From contig DIUY01000009.1 in the NCBI GenBank assembly GCA_002422395.1, positions 306-64,305 on the forward strand: DNA of 64,000 bases, in the 5' to 3' direction. Origin of the DNA: Methylococcaceae bacterium UBA6146. GTDB taxonomy: Bacteria; Pseudomonadota; Gammaproteobacteria; Methylococcales; Methylomonadaceae. Shown one piece after another: positions 9,741-16,692 of the stretch. A program made the position numbers and the translations under genes. A model generated the notes under the pieces. The model worked only from the letters and a program-made list of their open reading frames with translations. It ran no database searches and had not been told where the DNA came from. Every line of letters begins with the position of its first letter. The stretch's first letter is position 1.

Positions 9741-9827
9741 CCGCCATATTTTCGCCACACTTTTAAAAAAACACCTCCAGTTTCCGCCAAATTACCGCCA
9801 AATTACCGCCATAATTCCGCATATTTT
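9741..9827. repeat. Iteron-like array of 11-bp repeats
   Basis: Four 11-bp units lie head to tail at 9784-9827: CCGCCAAATTA twice, then CCGCCATAATT and CCGCATATTTT. Two more units, CCGCCATATTT and TCGCCACACTT, lie at 9741-9762. The 11-bp period puts each unit on the same face of the helix. The array occupies the gap before a small putative DNA-binding gene (9897), so it may be an operator or a replication or excision site. Confidence 0.7.
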
Positions 9828-9896
9828 CACATTAAAAATCAATATGTTTTGCTGAGCACTCAATAAACAAAGCCGAAAGGCAAAGAGTGTTTCAAA

Positions 9897-10115
9897 ATGA
9901 AAACAATTGAAAATCAAACCTTCGCACCGCTCGACCAAGTCACAAGTCCGACAGTAGCCACCAACGCCGCAGCTCACTACTTAAACCGCAAGCCACAAAC
10001 TTTGAGGGCGTGGGCGTGTTTAGAAAATGGTGCATTAAGACCAATTCGTATTAACGGACGGTTGGCTTGGAGCGTTCCAGCCATAAAAGCCCTTGTGTGC
10101 GGATGTGCAAAATGA
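9897..10115 (+). CDS. Small helix-turn-helix / excisionase-like protein
   Basis: A 72-residue protein in which the segment TNAAAHYLNRKPQTLRAWA looks like the MerR/Xis-type winged helix used by excisionases and small element regulators, followed by the wing-like PIRINGRLAWSVPAIKAL. The ATG is preceded by GGCAAAGAG. The stop codon overlaps the next start as ATGA (10112-10115), so the two are probably translationally coupled. The upstream 11-bp repeats are natural candidates for its binding site. Assignment rests on motif shape and context only. Confidence 0.65.
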   Translation: MKTIENQTFAPLDQVTSPTVATNAAAHYLNRKPQTLRAWACLENGALRPIRINGRLAWSVPAIKALVCGCAK

Positions 10116-10534
10116 TTAACTCAAAAGTCATTCGAGACCACCGCCGCCACATCACCCGCGCCTATTACAACGACAAGAAGCCCTTGTTAGATTCGGAAAA
10201 TGTATTATTTCCTAGGGCTTCGAAACTTCAAGCGCGGGCATTAAGGCGGATGTTACCCGCTGGTACGATGCTTTCACACCGTGAATTTGATTGGGCATCC
10301 CACAGTTATCGTTTGGGTGCATTTATCGACAAATTGCGGGATAAGGGGTGGACTATAGCGAACCATGACGAAGTTGCACTGACCAAAGACCCTTGCAAAC
10401 GCACTGCAAAATTCACCCGATATGAATTATTCGCAGAATTTACGCCGGAACTGGCGGAAAGGATAGCGGCATTTTGCAAAGCCGTTGATGATTACGAAAT
10501 GAAAAAAGGTGGCGGTGATGCGAAACGCTACTAA
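10112..10534 (+). CDS. Uncharacterised island protein (140 aa)
   Basis: I choose the ATG at 10112, which overlaps the preceding stop by ATGA, over an upstream TTG in the same frame. The product is basic at the N-terminus (KVIRDHRRHITRAY). Its middle, LSHREFDWASHSYRLGAFIDKLRDKGW, has the look of a winged-helix module of the sort seen in phage and element helper proteins. No function can be assigned. Confidence 0.65.
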   Translation: MINSKVIRDHRRHITRAYYNDKKPLLDSENVLFPRASKLQARALRRMLPAGTMLSHREFDWASHSYRLGAFIDKLRDKGWTIANHDEVALTKDPCKRTAKFTRYELFAEFTPELAERIAAFCKAVDDYEMKKGGGDAKRY

Positions 10535-10683
10535 GAAACTTGTCCGATGCGCCAACACCGGACAGGCCATTTTCAAAAAACTGCGAAACCATATTACCCG
10601 AATAACTGAGCAAGTGAAACTCGTTTTAATTGGCCTGTCTGAGTGGTTGGCATTGTTGTTGCCATTTTAAAACGGGTTCAGTG

Positions 10684-11067
10684 ATGGCTAAATTTAAAAA
10701 GTCAAAGCTGCCGTTTGACCAGCGGGGCGGCGTTTTAGCCGTCTCGCGGGCAATGCGTGAACAGCCCGTTTATGAATCCATGCCCGCCACCGCTAAAGTG
10801 CTTATGGATTTGCTCCACATGCAATGGCGCAATGATAGGGCGGTTACTTATGGGGTGCGTGAAGCAGCCGATAAAATTAGCTGTACCCCGTCCACCGCCA
10901 GCAAGGCTTTCAAAATCCTGCATGAACGCGGCTTTATTGTTTGTGATGCTGAATCATTTTTTAACAGCAGGACGGGCAGTAAAACGCGGGAATGGCGGTT
11001 GACGTGGATGCCGTTTTTAGACCGGAAACCCACGCACGACTGGGAAAAATGGCAGCCTAAAAATTAA
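10684..11067 (+). CDS. Winged-helix island protein, possibly a replication or regulatory factor
   Basis: The start is set at ATG 10684 (MAKFKKSKLPF), giving 127 residues; an upstream in-frame TTG would add an unlikely cysteine-rich leader. Residues ~60-95 (YGVREAADKISCTPSTASKA) form a clear winged helix-turn-helix: helix, short turn, recognition helix rich in S/T, then a wing-like basic strand. The N-terminal GVLAVSRAMREQPVYESM resembles segments of small element replication or regulatory proteins. It is followed directly by a repeat-rich non-coding stretch (11071-11215) that could be its target. Confidence 0.6.
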   Translation: MAKFKKSKLPFDQRGGVLAVSRAMREQPVYESMPATAKVLMDLLHMQWRNDRAVTYGVREAADKISCTPSTASKAFKILHERGFIVCDAESFFNSRTGSKTREWRLTWMPFLDRKPTHDWEKWQPKN

Positions 11068-11423
11068 AGCAACCGTATCAAAATGAGACACGCAAATTGA
11101 TTTTGTGTGCTTCATTTTGAGACACAAAATTTAGTGAATACGGTTTGTGTCTCAAAAAGCGACACGCAACAGGAAAAAATCAATGACTTACAAAGCCCTT
11201 GTGTGCTTCATTTTGCTACACACCTACTATAACCATACCTACCCGTTTATTTAGGCCACATTCTTTAACGGTTCTTTAAGTCGGCGGTTTTTGGGTGGTG
11301 GGTCATTACTATGCAAATACGCCCACCGATGGGGTAAAGCTGTCTAGTGGATGACGTAGTATTTTGTTTAACATATTAAATAGGATAAAATAGCAGTCAT
11401 TTAAAATATTAAACAGGTGCGTC
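11068..11423. promoter_or_regulatory. Repeat-rich non-coding region, candidate operator or origin
   Basis: This 356-base gap has no gene. It holds a 17-bp perfect direct repeat TTGTGTGCTTCATTTTG at 11103-11119 and 11199-11215; GAGACAC at 11085 and 11119, with its inverse GTGTCTC at 11147 and the variant GCGACACGCAA at 11159; and an 8-bp inverted pair AACCGTAT (11071-11078) / ATACGGTT (11138-11145). Further right are two copies of a 14-bp palindrome, listed separately. The density of short repeats beside a winged-helix gene suggests protein binding, for control or replication. Confidence 0.55.
11367..11413. repeat. Two 14-bp palindromic sites spaced 33 bp
   Basis: TTTAACATATTAAA (11367-11380) and TTTAAAATATTAAA (11400-11413) differ at one position and begin exactly 33 bp apart, about three helical turns. 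They end 11 bases before the ATG of the next gene, an ideal operator location. Confidence 0.7.
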
Positions 11424-12068
11424 ATGCCCTACGACGGAACAAGTAAACTCGGTGATGCCATAGCAGCCCTTTACGGCTGTTCACCACGCAGCCACAACAA
11501 AATTGCCGGACTGATAGCGGAAGCCAAAGCCAGTTTGGGCATAACCAGCAAAGCCAAAAATTTACCCGATGCTGACAAGCTGGCAATTTATCGCTGGCAT
11601 GTCGGACGGTTAGACCCTGTTCAAAATGTTAAACAAGTTGGCCTTAACGGCACTGGCACGGCGCAAGCGTTAGCTGATGCAGCAATTGAACCTATCCAGC
11701 CACCAGACGAACCCGAAGCCTTGCCACCTGTTAGTCTTAGCCAAGATGGCGCACCCGACAAGCCTGTTTATGATGTTAAACAAGATGACCAACACCCGAT
11801 TGCTGATGATGGCAATCATTCAAGGCCAGATGATTATGGGCAAATCCATTTTGCCGTTAGCTTTAGCCACCAAGGGCAAACCAAGCGCACTACAGTGATG
11901 CTGGAAGGTTATTTAGTGAAAGCGTTACAGCGTAGGCACGGCCTGACCGACAACACCGCTATCAGGGCATGGATTGGACAGGCGATAAAGGCCGATGGTG
12001 AACGGTTTGATAGTGCCATGCCGCTGACCAAGCAAGTCAAGCGCATGATAATTGAATCGTTTGTTTAA
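11424..12068 (+). CDS. Putative DNA-binding island protein (214 aa)
   Basis: Unrecognised as a named family. The first ~70 residues are helical (MPYDGTSKLGDAIAALYG), followed by an acidic, proline-rich linker (~residues 85-135). The C-terminal ~75 residues (KRTTVMLEGYLVKALQRRHG) have the strand-helix-helix look of a ribbon-helix-helix or plasmid-type regulator. The gene is bracketed by copies of the same palindrome: two upstream and one, in inverted orientation, overlapping its stop. Self-regulation is therefore a reasonable inference. No upstream SD of note. Confidence 0.65.
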   Translation: MPYDGTSKLGDAIAALYGCSPRSHNKIAGLIAEAKASLGITSKAKNLPDADKLAIYRWHVGRLDPVQNVKQVGLNGTGTAQALADAAIEPIQPPDEPEALPPVSLSQDGAPDKPVYDVKQDDQHPIADDGNHSRPDDYGQIHFAVSFSHQGQTKRTTVMLEGYLVKALQRRHGLTDNTAIRAWIGQAIKADGERFDSAMPLTKQVKRMIIESFV

Positions 12069-12078
12069 TATGTTAAAT
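12065..12078. repeat. Third copy of the 14-bp palindrome, inverted
   Basis: TTTAATATGTTAAA is the exact reverse complement of the copy at 11367-11380. It overlaps the last codons of the 214-aa gene and precedes the next ORF by 27 bases. Confidence 0.7.
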
Positions 12079-12105
12079 GTCTGATAAAAGCAGAGAGCAA
12101 ACAAG

Positions 12106-12513
12106 ATGCCCACCCATAAATTCCAAGCCGGGCAATCCGGCAACCCCAAAGGCCGACCCAAGGACAAAACCCCCGCCACCTTGTTTAGAAAATCCATTGC
12201 TGATGATATGCCCGACATTATCAGCAAATTGGTGGAATTGGCGAAAGAAGGCGATGTACAAGCCGCCAAGGTATTGCTGGATAGGATTTGTCCAACGCTT
12301 AAACCGCAAGCTATGCCGATTAGCCTACCTGTCAACGGCACATTATCCGAGCAAGGCGATGAAGTCATCAAAGCCACCCTGGCGGGGCAGATTCCGCCGG
12401 ACATTGGGGCGCAACTGATAACCGCCTTGACCAACCAAGGTAAATTGCTGGAGCTGCAAGAACTCACTGAACACTTACAGCGTATTGAAAAACAACTGGA
12501 GCAAAGGCAATGA
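12106..12513 (+). CDS. DUF5681-type protein
   Basis: The N-terminus KFQAGQSGNPKGRPKDK matches the DUF5681 signature (F-x-x-G-Q-S-G-N-P-x-G-R-P), found in phage and island proteins of unknown role and sometimes compared with small terminases. The rest of the 135 residues is helical and ends in a charged coiled-coil-like tail (LLELQELTEHLQRIEKQLEQ). Its stop overlaps the next start by ATGA at 12510-12513. Confidence 0.75.
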   Translation: MPTHKFQAGQSGNPKGRPKDKTPATLFRKSIADDMPDIISKLVELAKEGDVQAAKVLLDRICPTLKPQAMPISLPVNGTLSEQGDEVIKATLAGQIPPDIGAQLITALTNQGKLLELQELTEHLQRIEKQLEQRQ

Positions 12514-12947
12514 AGCTGGCACAAGTAAACAAGCTTTACGGCAAGCTAACCCCTAAAGAACAAGCCAACCTGTATTTTGAAGCCATAGCACGGCGCGATG
12601 ATACCGAATTGGCAGCCATCTTAGACACAGTTGCCGTGCAAACTTACCAGCAATACCACCTAGACTACATGAAACGCTCGACTGGGTTGGTTATGGTGTC
12701 CTTGGTTTATGGCTCAACGTATTGGAAAACAAGGGCATTAATCCTCGCTAACCAAGAACCGGACGAGAACAGGGCATTTTTGGCGGTAATTGATACCGCA
12801 TTAAAAAATGCGTGTAGCCAACTCAACATAGACATTAATGCTATCCGAACAATGGCACAATGCGAGCGTGAACCCTTGATGACCAACCATGCAAATCTGG
12901 AGAGGGTGGCGGAATATACTGAAATGCTCATTCATACGGCTAGGTAA
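12510..12947 (+). CDS. Uncharacterised island protein (145 aa)
   Basis: No family recognised. Largely helical, soluble, beginning KLAQVNKLYGKLTPKEQANL. Its ATGA overlap with the DUF5681 gene implies one transcription unit and perhaps a shared role. Relatives in other islands would be the best clue. Confidence 0.65.
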   Translation: MKLAQVNKLYGKLTPKEQANLYFEAIARRDDTELAAILDTVAVQTYQQYHLDYMKRSTGLVMVSLVYGSTYWKTRALILANQEPDENRAFLAVIDTALKNACSQLNIDINAIRTMAQCEREPLMTNHANLERVAEYTEMLIHTAR

Positions 12948-13055
12948 GGCGAGCTGATGATATTAAAAATTGTGTAGTTAAACTCGAACAATTTAAAAAT
13001 AATTTTGTGGGTTATTCACATTGCCATCGATTTTCTTTGCTGGTAAAGTCCAGTC

Positions 13056-14411
13056 ATGAGCAAACAATTAGCCATTGTGAGGGAATCGGTGCTTACTTCG
13101 ACGTTGGGCAGTTTTGGCGAAGGTTTCAGTTTTGTCTATGGGATATGGTTCATGAAAGGTTGGGTTTATGTAATTAGTAACAAGGGCATGCCAAATTTGG
13201 TAAAGGTTGGATATTCAACTAAAGACCCAGAACTCCGGGCAAGGGAGCTTAATCACACCGGTTCACCACATCCCTATATTGTCGATTATGAATTATTGAT
13301 TGAAGAACCTCGACAAATTGAGCAAAATGCTCACAAACACCTTTTACCACACAGAGAAGGTAAGGAATGGTTTCGTTGCAGTGCAGAAGTAGCTATAGCC
13401 GCAATTAAACAAGCTGCTGGTACACAAGGGATTAGTGAAACATATAAACGTGCGGAGCGTGTTAAAGCAGAAGAAATTTGGCAGCTGAAACTTGCCGAAC
13501 AAGAAAAAAATCGTTCCGAAAAAAAGAAGCAAGATGATATTGAAGCCCTCTTGCTTTCTGAAGAAACAAAAATTAAAGGGACTTATAACCAAAAATTCGA
13601 GCAACAATTTCCACCACTACTTTTACGAACATACTGGGGGTGGAGTTCGGCCTGTATTTTTTTTGCATTAATTTTTTTATTCACAAATCCAGAAAAATTC
13701 TTTACAGGAATTATTTTTGTTTCAGTATGCTTTGGCTGGCTAGCAGGTTTTTTTTTATTAAATCATTTCGAAGAAAAGCAAAAAAAGTCCAAACCTTATT
13801 TGTCCCTGACGAACAAAAGGGAAGAAGAGTTGGCAGCCGTTAGAGAGCGCAAAATCACATGCCAAAGTTGTGCAACGAACATCAGATTTGAGCGCAAAAT
13901 AGAGCTACTTGCCAACCCTGATACTATTTGGAATTGCCCGAATTGCAAGACACCAATATCCTCCCCCTATTCGCCCAAAAAGAACACATCAATCGATAGG
14001 AATCTGTCTAATTCAAGCAAAGCGACTCGGACATTAATAGAATCTACAACACAGCAAAATTCAGAGAACAATGGTTGCGTTACCTTTATTTTCTTTATTT
14101 TGGGAGCAGTTTTATTTATTTGGTTGTCACTTATGCTATCAGACAACTCAGATTCTGTTAATTCAAGCGTTGAAAATTCCGTTGCACAACCTGCAACGGA
14201 GAAACCAACATCATTATCCAATCAGCCAAACGTAACTGCACCATTACCAATATTATCTAATCCAGTGAAGATTCTGCAAGAATCTGCGTATATACCGAAA
14301 CGCGAGAGCAATCCGATTATTCATCGAAAAAACAAGCGTTCGGCATCGGATTTAAGGAATTGTTTAAGCCTTCAAACAAACGAAGAAATTGCAAAATGTG
14401 TTAAAAATTAG
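13056..14411 (+). CDS. Membrane-anchored GIY-YIG (T5orf172-type) protein with zinc ribbon
   Basis: Domains in order: a GIY-YIG/T5orf172 nuclease-like domain at ~33-110 (GWVYVISNKGMPNLVKVGYS, then RARELNHTGSPHPY and a final EWFRC strand); a charged helix rich in E/K (~130-185); two adjacent membrane segments (~200-245); a zinc ribbon (CQSCATNIRF...CPNCKTPI, ~275-305); a third membrane segment (~345-365); and a Ser/Asn-rich tail. The first 32 residues lie outside the domain, and ATG 13152 (MKGWVYV) is a credible alternative start. The gene is visibly A+T-rich compared with its neighbours. The T5orf172 domain is known from phage and mobile-element proteins; a defensive or DNA-processing role is inference. 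Confidence 0.8.
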   Translation: MSKQLAIVRESVLTSTLGSFGEGFSFVYGIWFMKGWVYVISNKGMPNLVKVGYSTKDPELRARELNHTGSPHPYIVDYELLIEEPRQIEQNAHKHLLPHREGKEWFRCSAEVAIAAIKQAAGTQGISETYKRAERVKAEEIWQLKLAEQEKNRSEKKKQDDIEALLLSEETKIKGTYNQKFEQQFPPLLLRTYWGWSSACIFFALIFLFTNPEKFFTGIIFVSVCFGWLAGFFLLNHFEEKQKKSKPYLSLTNKREEELAAVRERKITCQSCATNIRFERKIELLANPDTIWNCPNCKTPISSPYSPKKNTSIDRNLSNSSKATRTLIESTTQQNSENNGCVTFIFFILGAVLFIWLSLMLSDNSDSVNSSVENSVAQPATEKPTSLSNQPNVTAPLPILSNPVKILQESAYIPKRESNPIIHRKNKRSASDLRNCLSLQTNEEIAKCVKN

Positions 14412-14603
14412 TAATTCGCCACAGCTTCTAGGGTGTTAATTTAGCTTTGGCAGTTGTTGTTAGCTCAACAAGTCGCTCAAATATGAGCGGTAATGTTGCG
14501 CCATGCTATGGATGCCAATTGATTGATAAAGTTATTACCGTTTGCTTCCTATTAACCCAGTGTTTATACTTTAGTTTAAACATAATAGTAATAGAGTTCC
14601 ACC

Positions 14604-14858
14604 ATGACCGAAGTGACACTGGACATAAAACAATGGGGCAATAATTTAGGTGTCCGCTTACCTGCGGCGATTGCGCGTGAGGCGCATTTACACGCCCATC
14701 AACGGGTAAGGATAGCCGTCATTGAGGGGCAAATCATCATCACACCTATGCCAGATAAGCCTCTGACCCTAGAAGAGCGGCTGAATGCGTATGACCCTGA
14801 ACGGCACGGCGGCGAGGTGATGACCGCCACGCAACGCTTAGGCGCGGAACAATGGTAA
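14604..14858 (+). CDS. mazE: MazE-type antitoxin (AbrB/SpoVT fold)
   Basis: The 84-residue product starts TLDIKQWGNNLGVRLPAAIA, the swapped-hairpin AbrB signature of MazE, and ends with an acidic region (PLTLEERLNAYDPERHGGE) that would cover the toxin. It binds DNA and neutralises the following MazF. It overlaps mazF by 7 bp, implying coupled translation. Confidence 0.92.
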   Translation: MTEVTLDIKQWGNNLGVRLPAAIAREAHLHAHQRVRIAVIEGQIIITPMPDKPLTLEERLNAYDPERHGGEVMTATQRLGAEQW

Positions 14859-15229
14859 AAGCCAGCAACGCCTGGCTACCCGACCGCCAAGATATTATCT
14901 GGATTGATTGCAATCCCCAAGTCGGGCAGGAAATGCGCGACATTCACCCCTTCTTAGTGCTATCCCCACGCATTTTTAATGATAAAACCTCGCTGGTGAT
15001 TGGCTTACCAATGACCACCGCCGACTATAACGCCGATAATCCTTTTGCAGTCGCCGTGGGCAAAGCATCAGGACGTAAGGCCGATAAAACCAGTTATGTG
15101 CTATGCCATCAGCCAAAATCCTTTGATTGGCGTTTACGCGGCGCAAAATCTCATCCCTTAGGCAAGCTGGACGATGCGTTTTTTGGGCAAGTCTGCGAGC
15201 GGCTGAATCAAATTATTCAGTTGGCTTGA
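14852..15229 (+). CDS. mazF: MazF/PemK-type mRNA interferase toxin
   Basis: The 125-residue protein shows the PemK/MazF core: the early DIIWIDCNPQVGQEMRDIHP segment (normally D-x-G-E-I-x-x-x-x-P-x-x-G-x-E-x-x-x-x-R-P), the PFLVLSP strand and the LGKLDDAFFGQVCERL C-terminal helix. MazF toxins cleave single-stranded mRNA at short sequences. In the early motif, WIDCNPQVGQE keeps the P-x-x-G-x-E pattern. A terminator follows about 155 bp downstream. Confidence 0.92.
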   Translation: MVKASNAWLPDRQDIIWIDCNPQVGQEMRDIHPFLVLSPRIFNDKTSLVIGLPMTTADYNADNPFAVAVGKASGRKADKTSYVLCHQPKSFDWRLRGAKSHPLGKLDDAFFGQVCERLNQIIQLA

Positions 15230-15385
15230 TATTGATGATTACATCCGCAACCTCAAGTATTCCACAAGTATTGGTTTAACTATTCTTAGGAATTTGCTTG
15301 CTTAGTAATTATTTACTCACTAGAATACTTTCACGACTCATCTTATGGGGCTGTCATTAGATTGGCTTCACTGTAAGACGGAAAG

Positions 15386-15406
15386 ACCGCCTCCGGGCGG
15401 TTTTTT
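15386..15406 (+). terminator. Rho-independent terminator
   Basis: ACCGCC, loop TCCG, GGCGGT, then a run of T (15401-15406). It lies between mazF and the NYN-domain gene, 18 bases before the latter's ATG, so the NYN gene needs its own promoter or depends on read-through. Confidence 0.85.
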
Positions 15407-15423
15407 CATTTATAGGGCAAAGG

Positions 15424-16105
15424 ATGCGGACGATTGTTTATATTGATGGGTACAACTTTTATTTATTTTGGTGTACTCAGGAACACGGCTTACAAATGGC
15501 TGGATATTGCCAGCTTGGTTAAGCATATTTGCCATGTCCAGAATCCACAACTGGATATTGTCGCGGTAAAATTCTTTACCGCCCCAGTCATAACCCGCGT
15601 TGCTACCAAAGGCGATAAAGCCTTGCAATCTCAGGATAGCTACCATAAAGCCTTGTTAAACAGACATCCGCAAACCCTAGAAATTATCAAGGGTTACTAT
15701 ATTCTGGAAAAGGGCAATCCTCCCCGCTATAAAAAACCCATCGACAAGCAAGACCGCGTGGAAGTGTGGCGGCTTGAGGAAAAACAAATCGATGTGAATA
15801 TTGCCCTGCAACTCTATCGTGATGCCGTCCTTAAGCATTGTGAGCATGGCGTTTTAGTTTCCAGTGATTCTGACCTTGTACCCGCTTTAGCGTTTCTAAA
15901 ACAAGATTTCCCCGATTATCCTATTGGCCTAATTTTGCCAAGAAGAGAACCAAGCAAAAACGAACATCGACCAGCGAATGCAAGTTTATCAAATTTGGCT
16001 AATTGGACACGTTCCTACATTCTCGATAACGAACTGCAACAATTCCAATTGCCCGACAAAGTACCGACCAAGAAAAAACCAGCCGTTAAGCCGGATTATT
16101 GGTGA
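15424..16105 (+). pseudogene. NYN-domain (PIN-like nuclease) protein, frameshifted near its start
   Basis: ATG 15424 reads MRTIVYIDGYNFY, the NYN-domain opening with the first metal-binding aspartate (IDGYN), but this frame soon ends. The rest of the domain continues in the +1 frame from YFGVLRNTAYKWLDI onward, including VSSDSDLVPAL (second acidic cluster) and the C-terminal tail to 16105. The switch falls in the A/T tract at about 15457-15470, consistent with a 1-base deletion or a 2-base insertion. NYN proteins are metal-dependent ribonucleases. It may be a pseudogene, a sequencing error or a recoded gene; the intact remainder (about 210 codons) suggests a recent event. Confidence 0.8.
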
Positions 16106-16392
16106 AGCCGTTATTGCCTTATTACTTAGAAATACCGCTGCCCCATGGGACACTTGAGAAAAAATAAGGACAATAAAGGCAACACAAGGCAAGCGTAAAT
16201 TTTCATACGCTATCGCTTTATTTATTTGTCATTTTTTTATGCCTGAAATATCGGCAAGTGTTGCGGCATCTCATACAAGCTAAACATCGACGGTTCAGCC
16301 GAGTTATTTAACGAATGCGGTTACAAACTGGTTACATTTTACAAAATGCCGAACATAAAGAAATTATTAAATACGCTAAGTCTTTGATTTAT
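16106..16392. other. Non-coding right border of the island
   Basis: No gene, repeat or clear terminator seen. A+T-rich sequence runs up to the 3' end of tRNA-Lys. I looked here and near 6200 for a duplicated tRNA 3' end marking att sites and found none. Confidence 0.5.
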
Positions 16393-16468
16393 TGGTGGGG
16401 TGTTAGGGATTCGAACCCTAGACCTATGGATTAAGAGTCCACTGCTCTACCAACTGAGCTAACACCCC
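16393..16468 (-). tRNA. tRNA-Lys (CTT)
   Basis: On the minus strand a full cloverleaf is readable: acceptor GGGGTGT/ACACCCC, D-arm AGCTCAGTTGGTAGAGC, anticodon loop CTCTTAA (anticodon CTT), T-arm GGTTCGAATCC and an encoded CCA. It lies between the island and lnt. Confidence 0.97.
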
Positions 16469-16692
16469 AAGTGACGAAATTTAAGGGTGCTAATTGTAAA
16501 GTATTTATTTATTAAATCCAGAAGTAATCAACAAACTTTACTCATCAAACTATGCAAGCCTAACTGATAGGTAAAGGGGCATTGGTAATGTAAGTTTTCC
16601 GCTTGTTGTTATGTCGGGTGCAAAGCACATTGCGTCACTACACACCCATTGCTACAGGCAACGGATGTTGCCCTATGCCCCGAACAGCCAGA

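Noticed and set aside
11068..11423. CRISPR array
   Set aside because: The repeats are short, in both orientations and irregularly spaced; there are no uniform spacers and no cas genes.
15457..15470. Programmed ribosomal frameshift in the NYN gene
   Set aside because: No canonical slippery heptamer with a downstream stem was seen; mutation or sequencing error is simpler.
6118..16468. tRNA-Lys as attachment site of the island
   Set aside because: The tRNA borders the island, but I could not find a direct copy of its 3' end near 6118-6245, and the integrase stump is at the far end. The island may have used another site.
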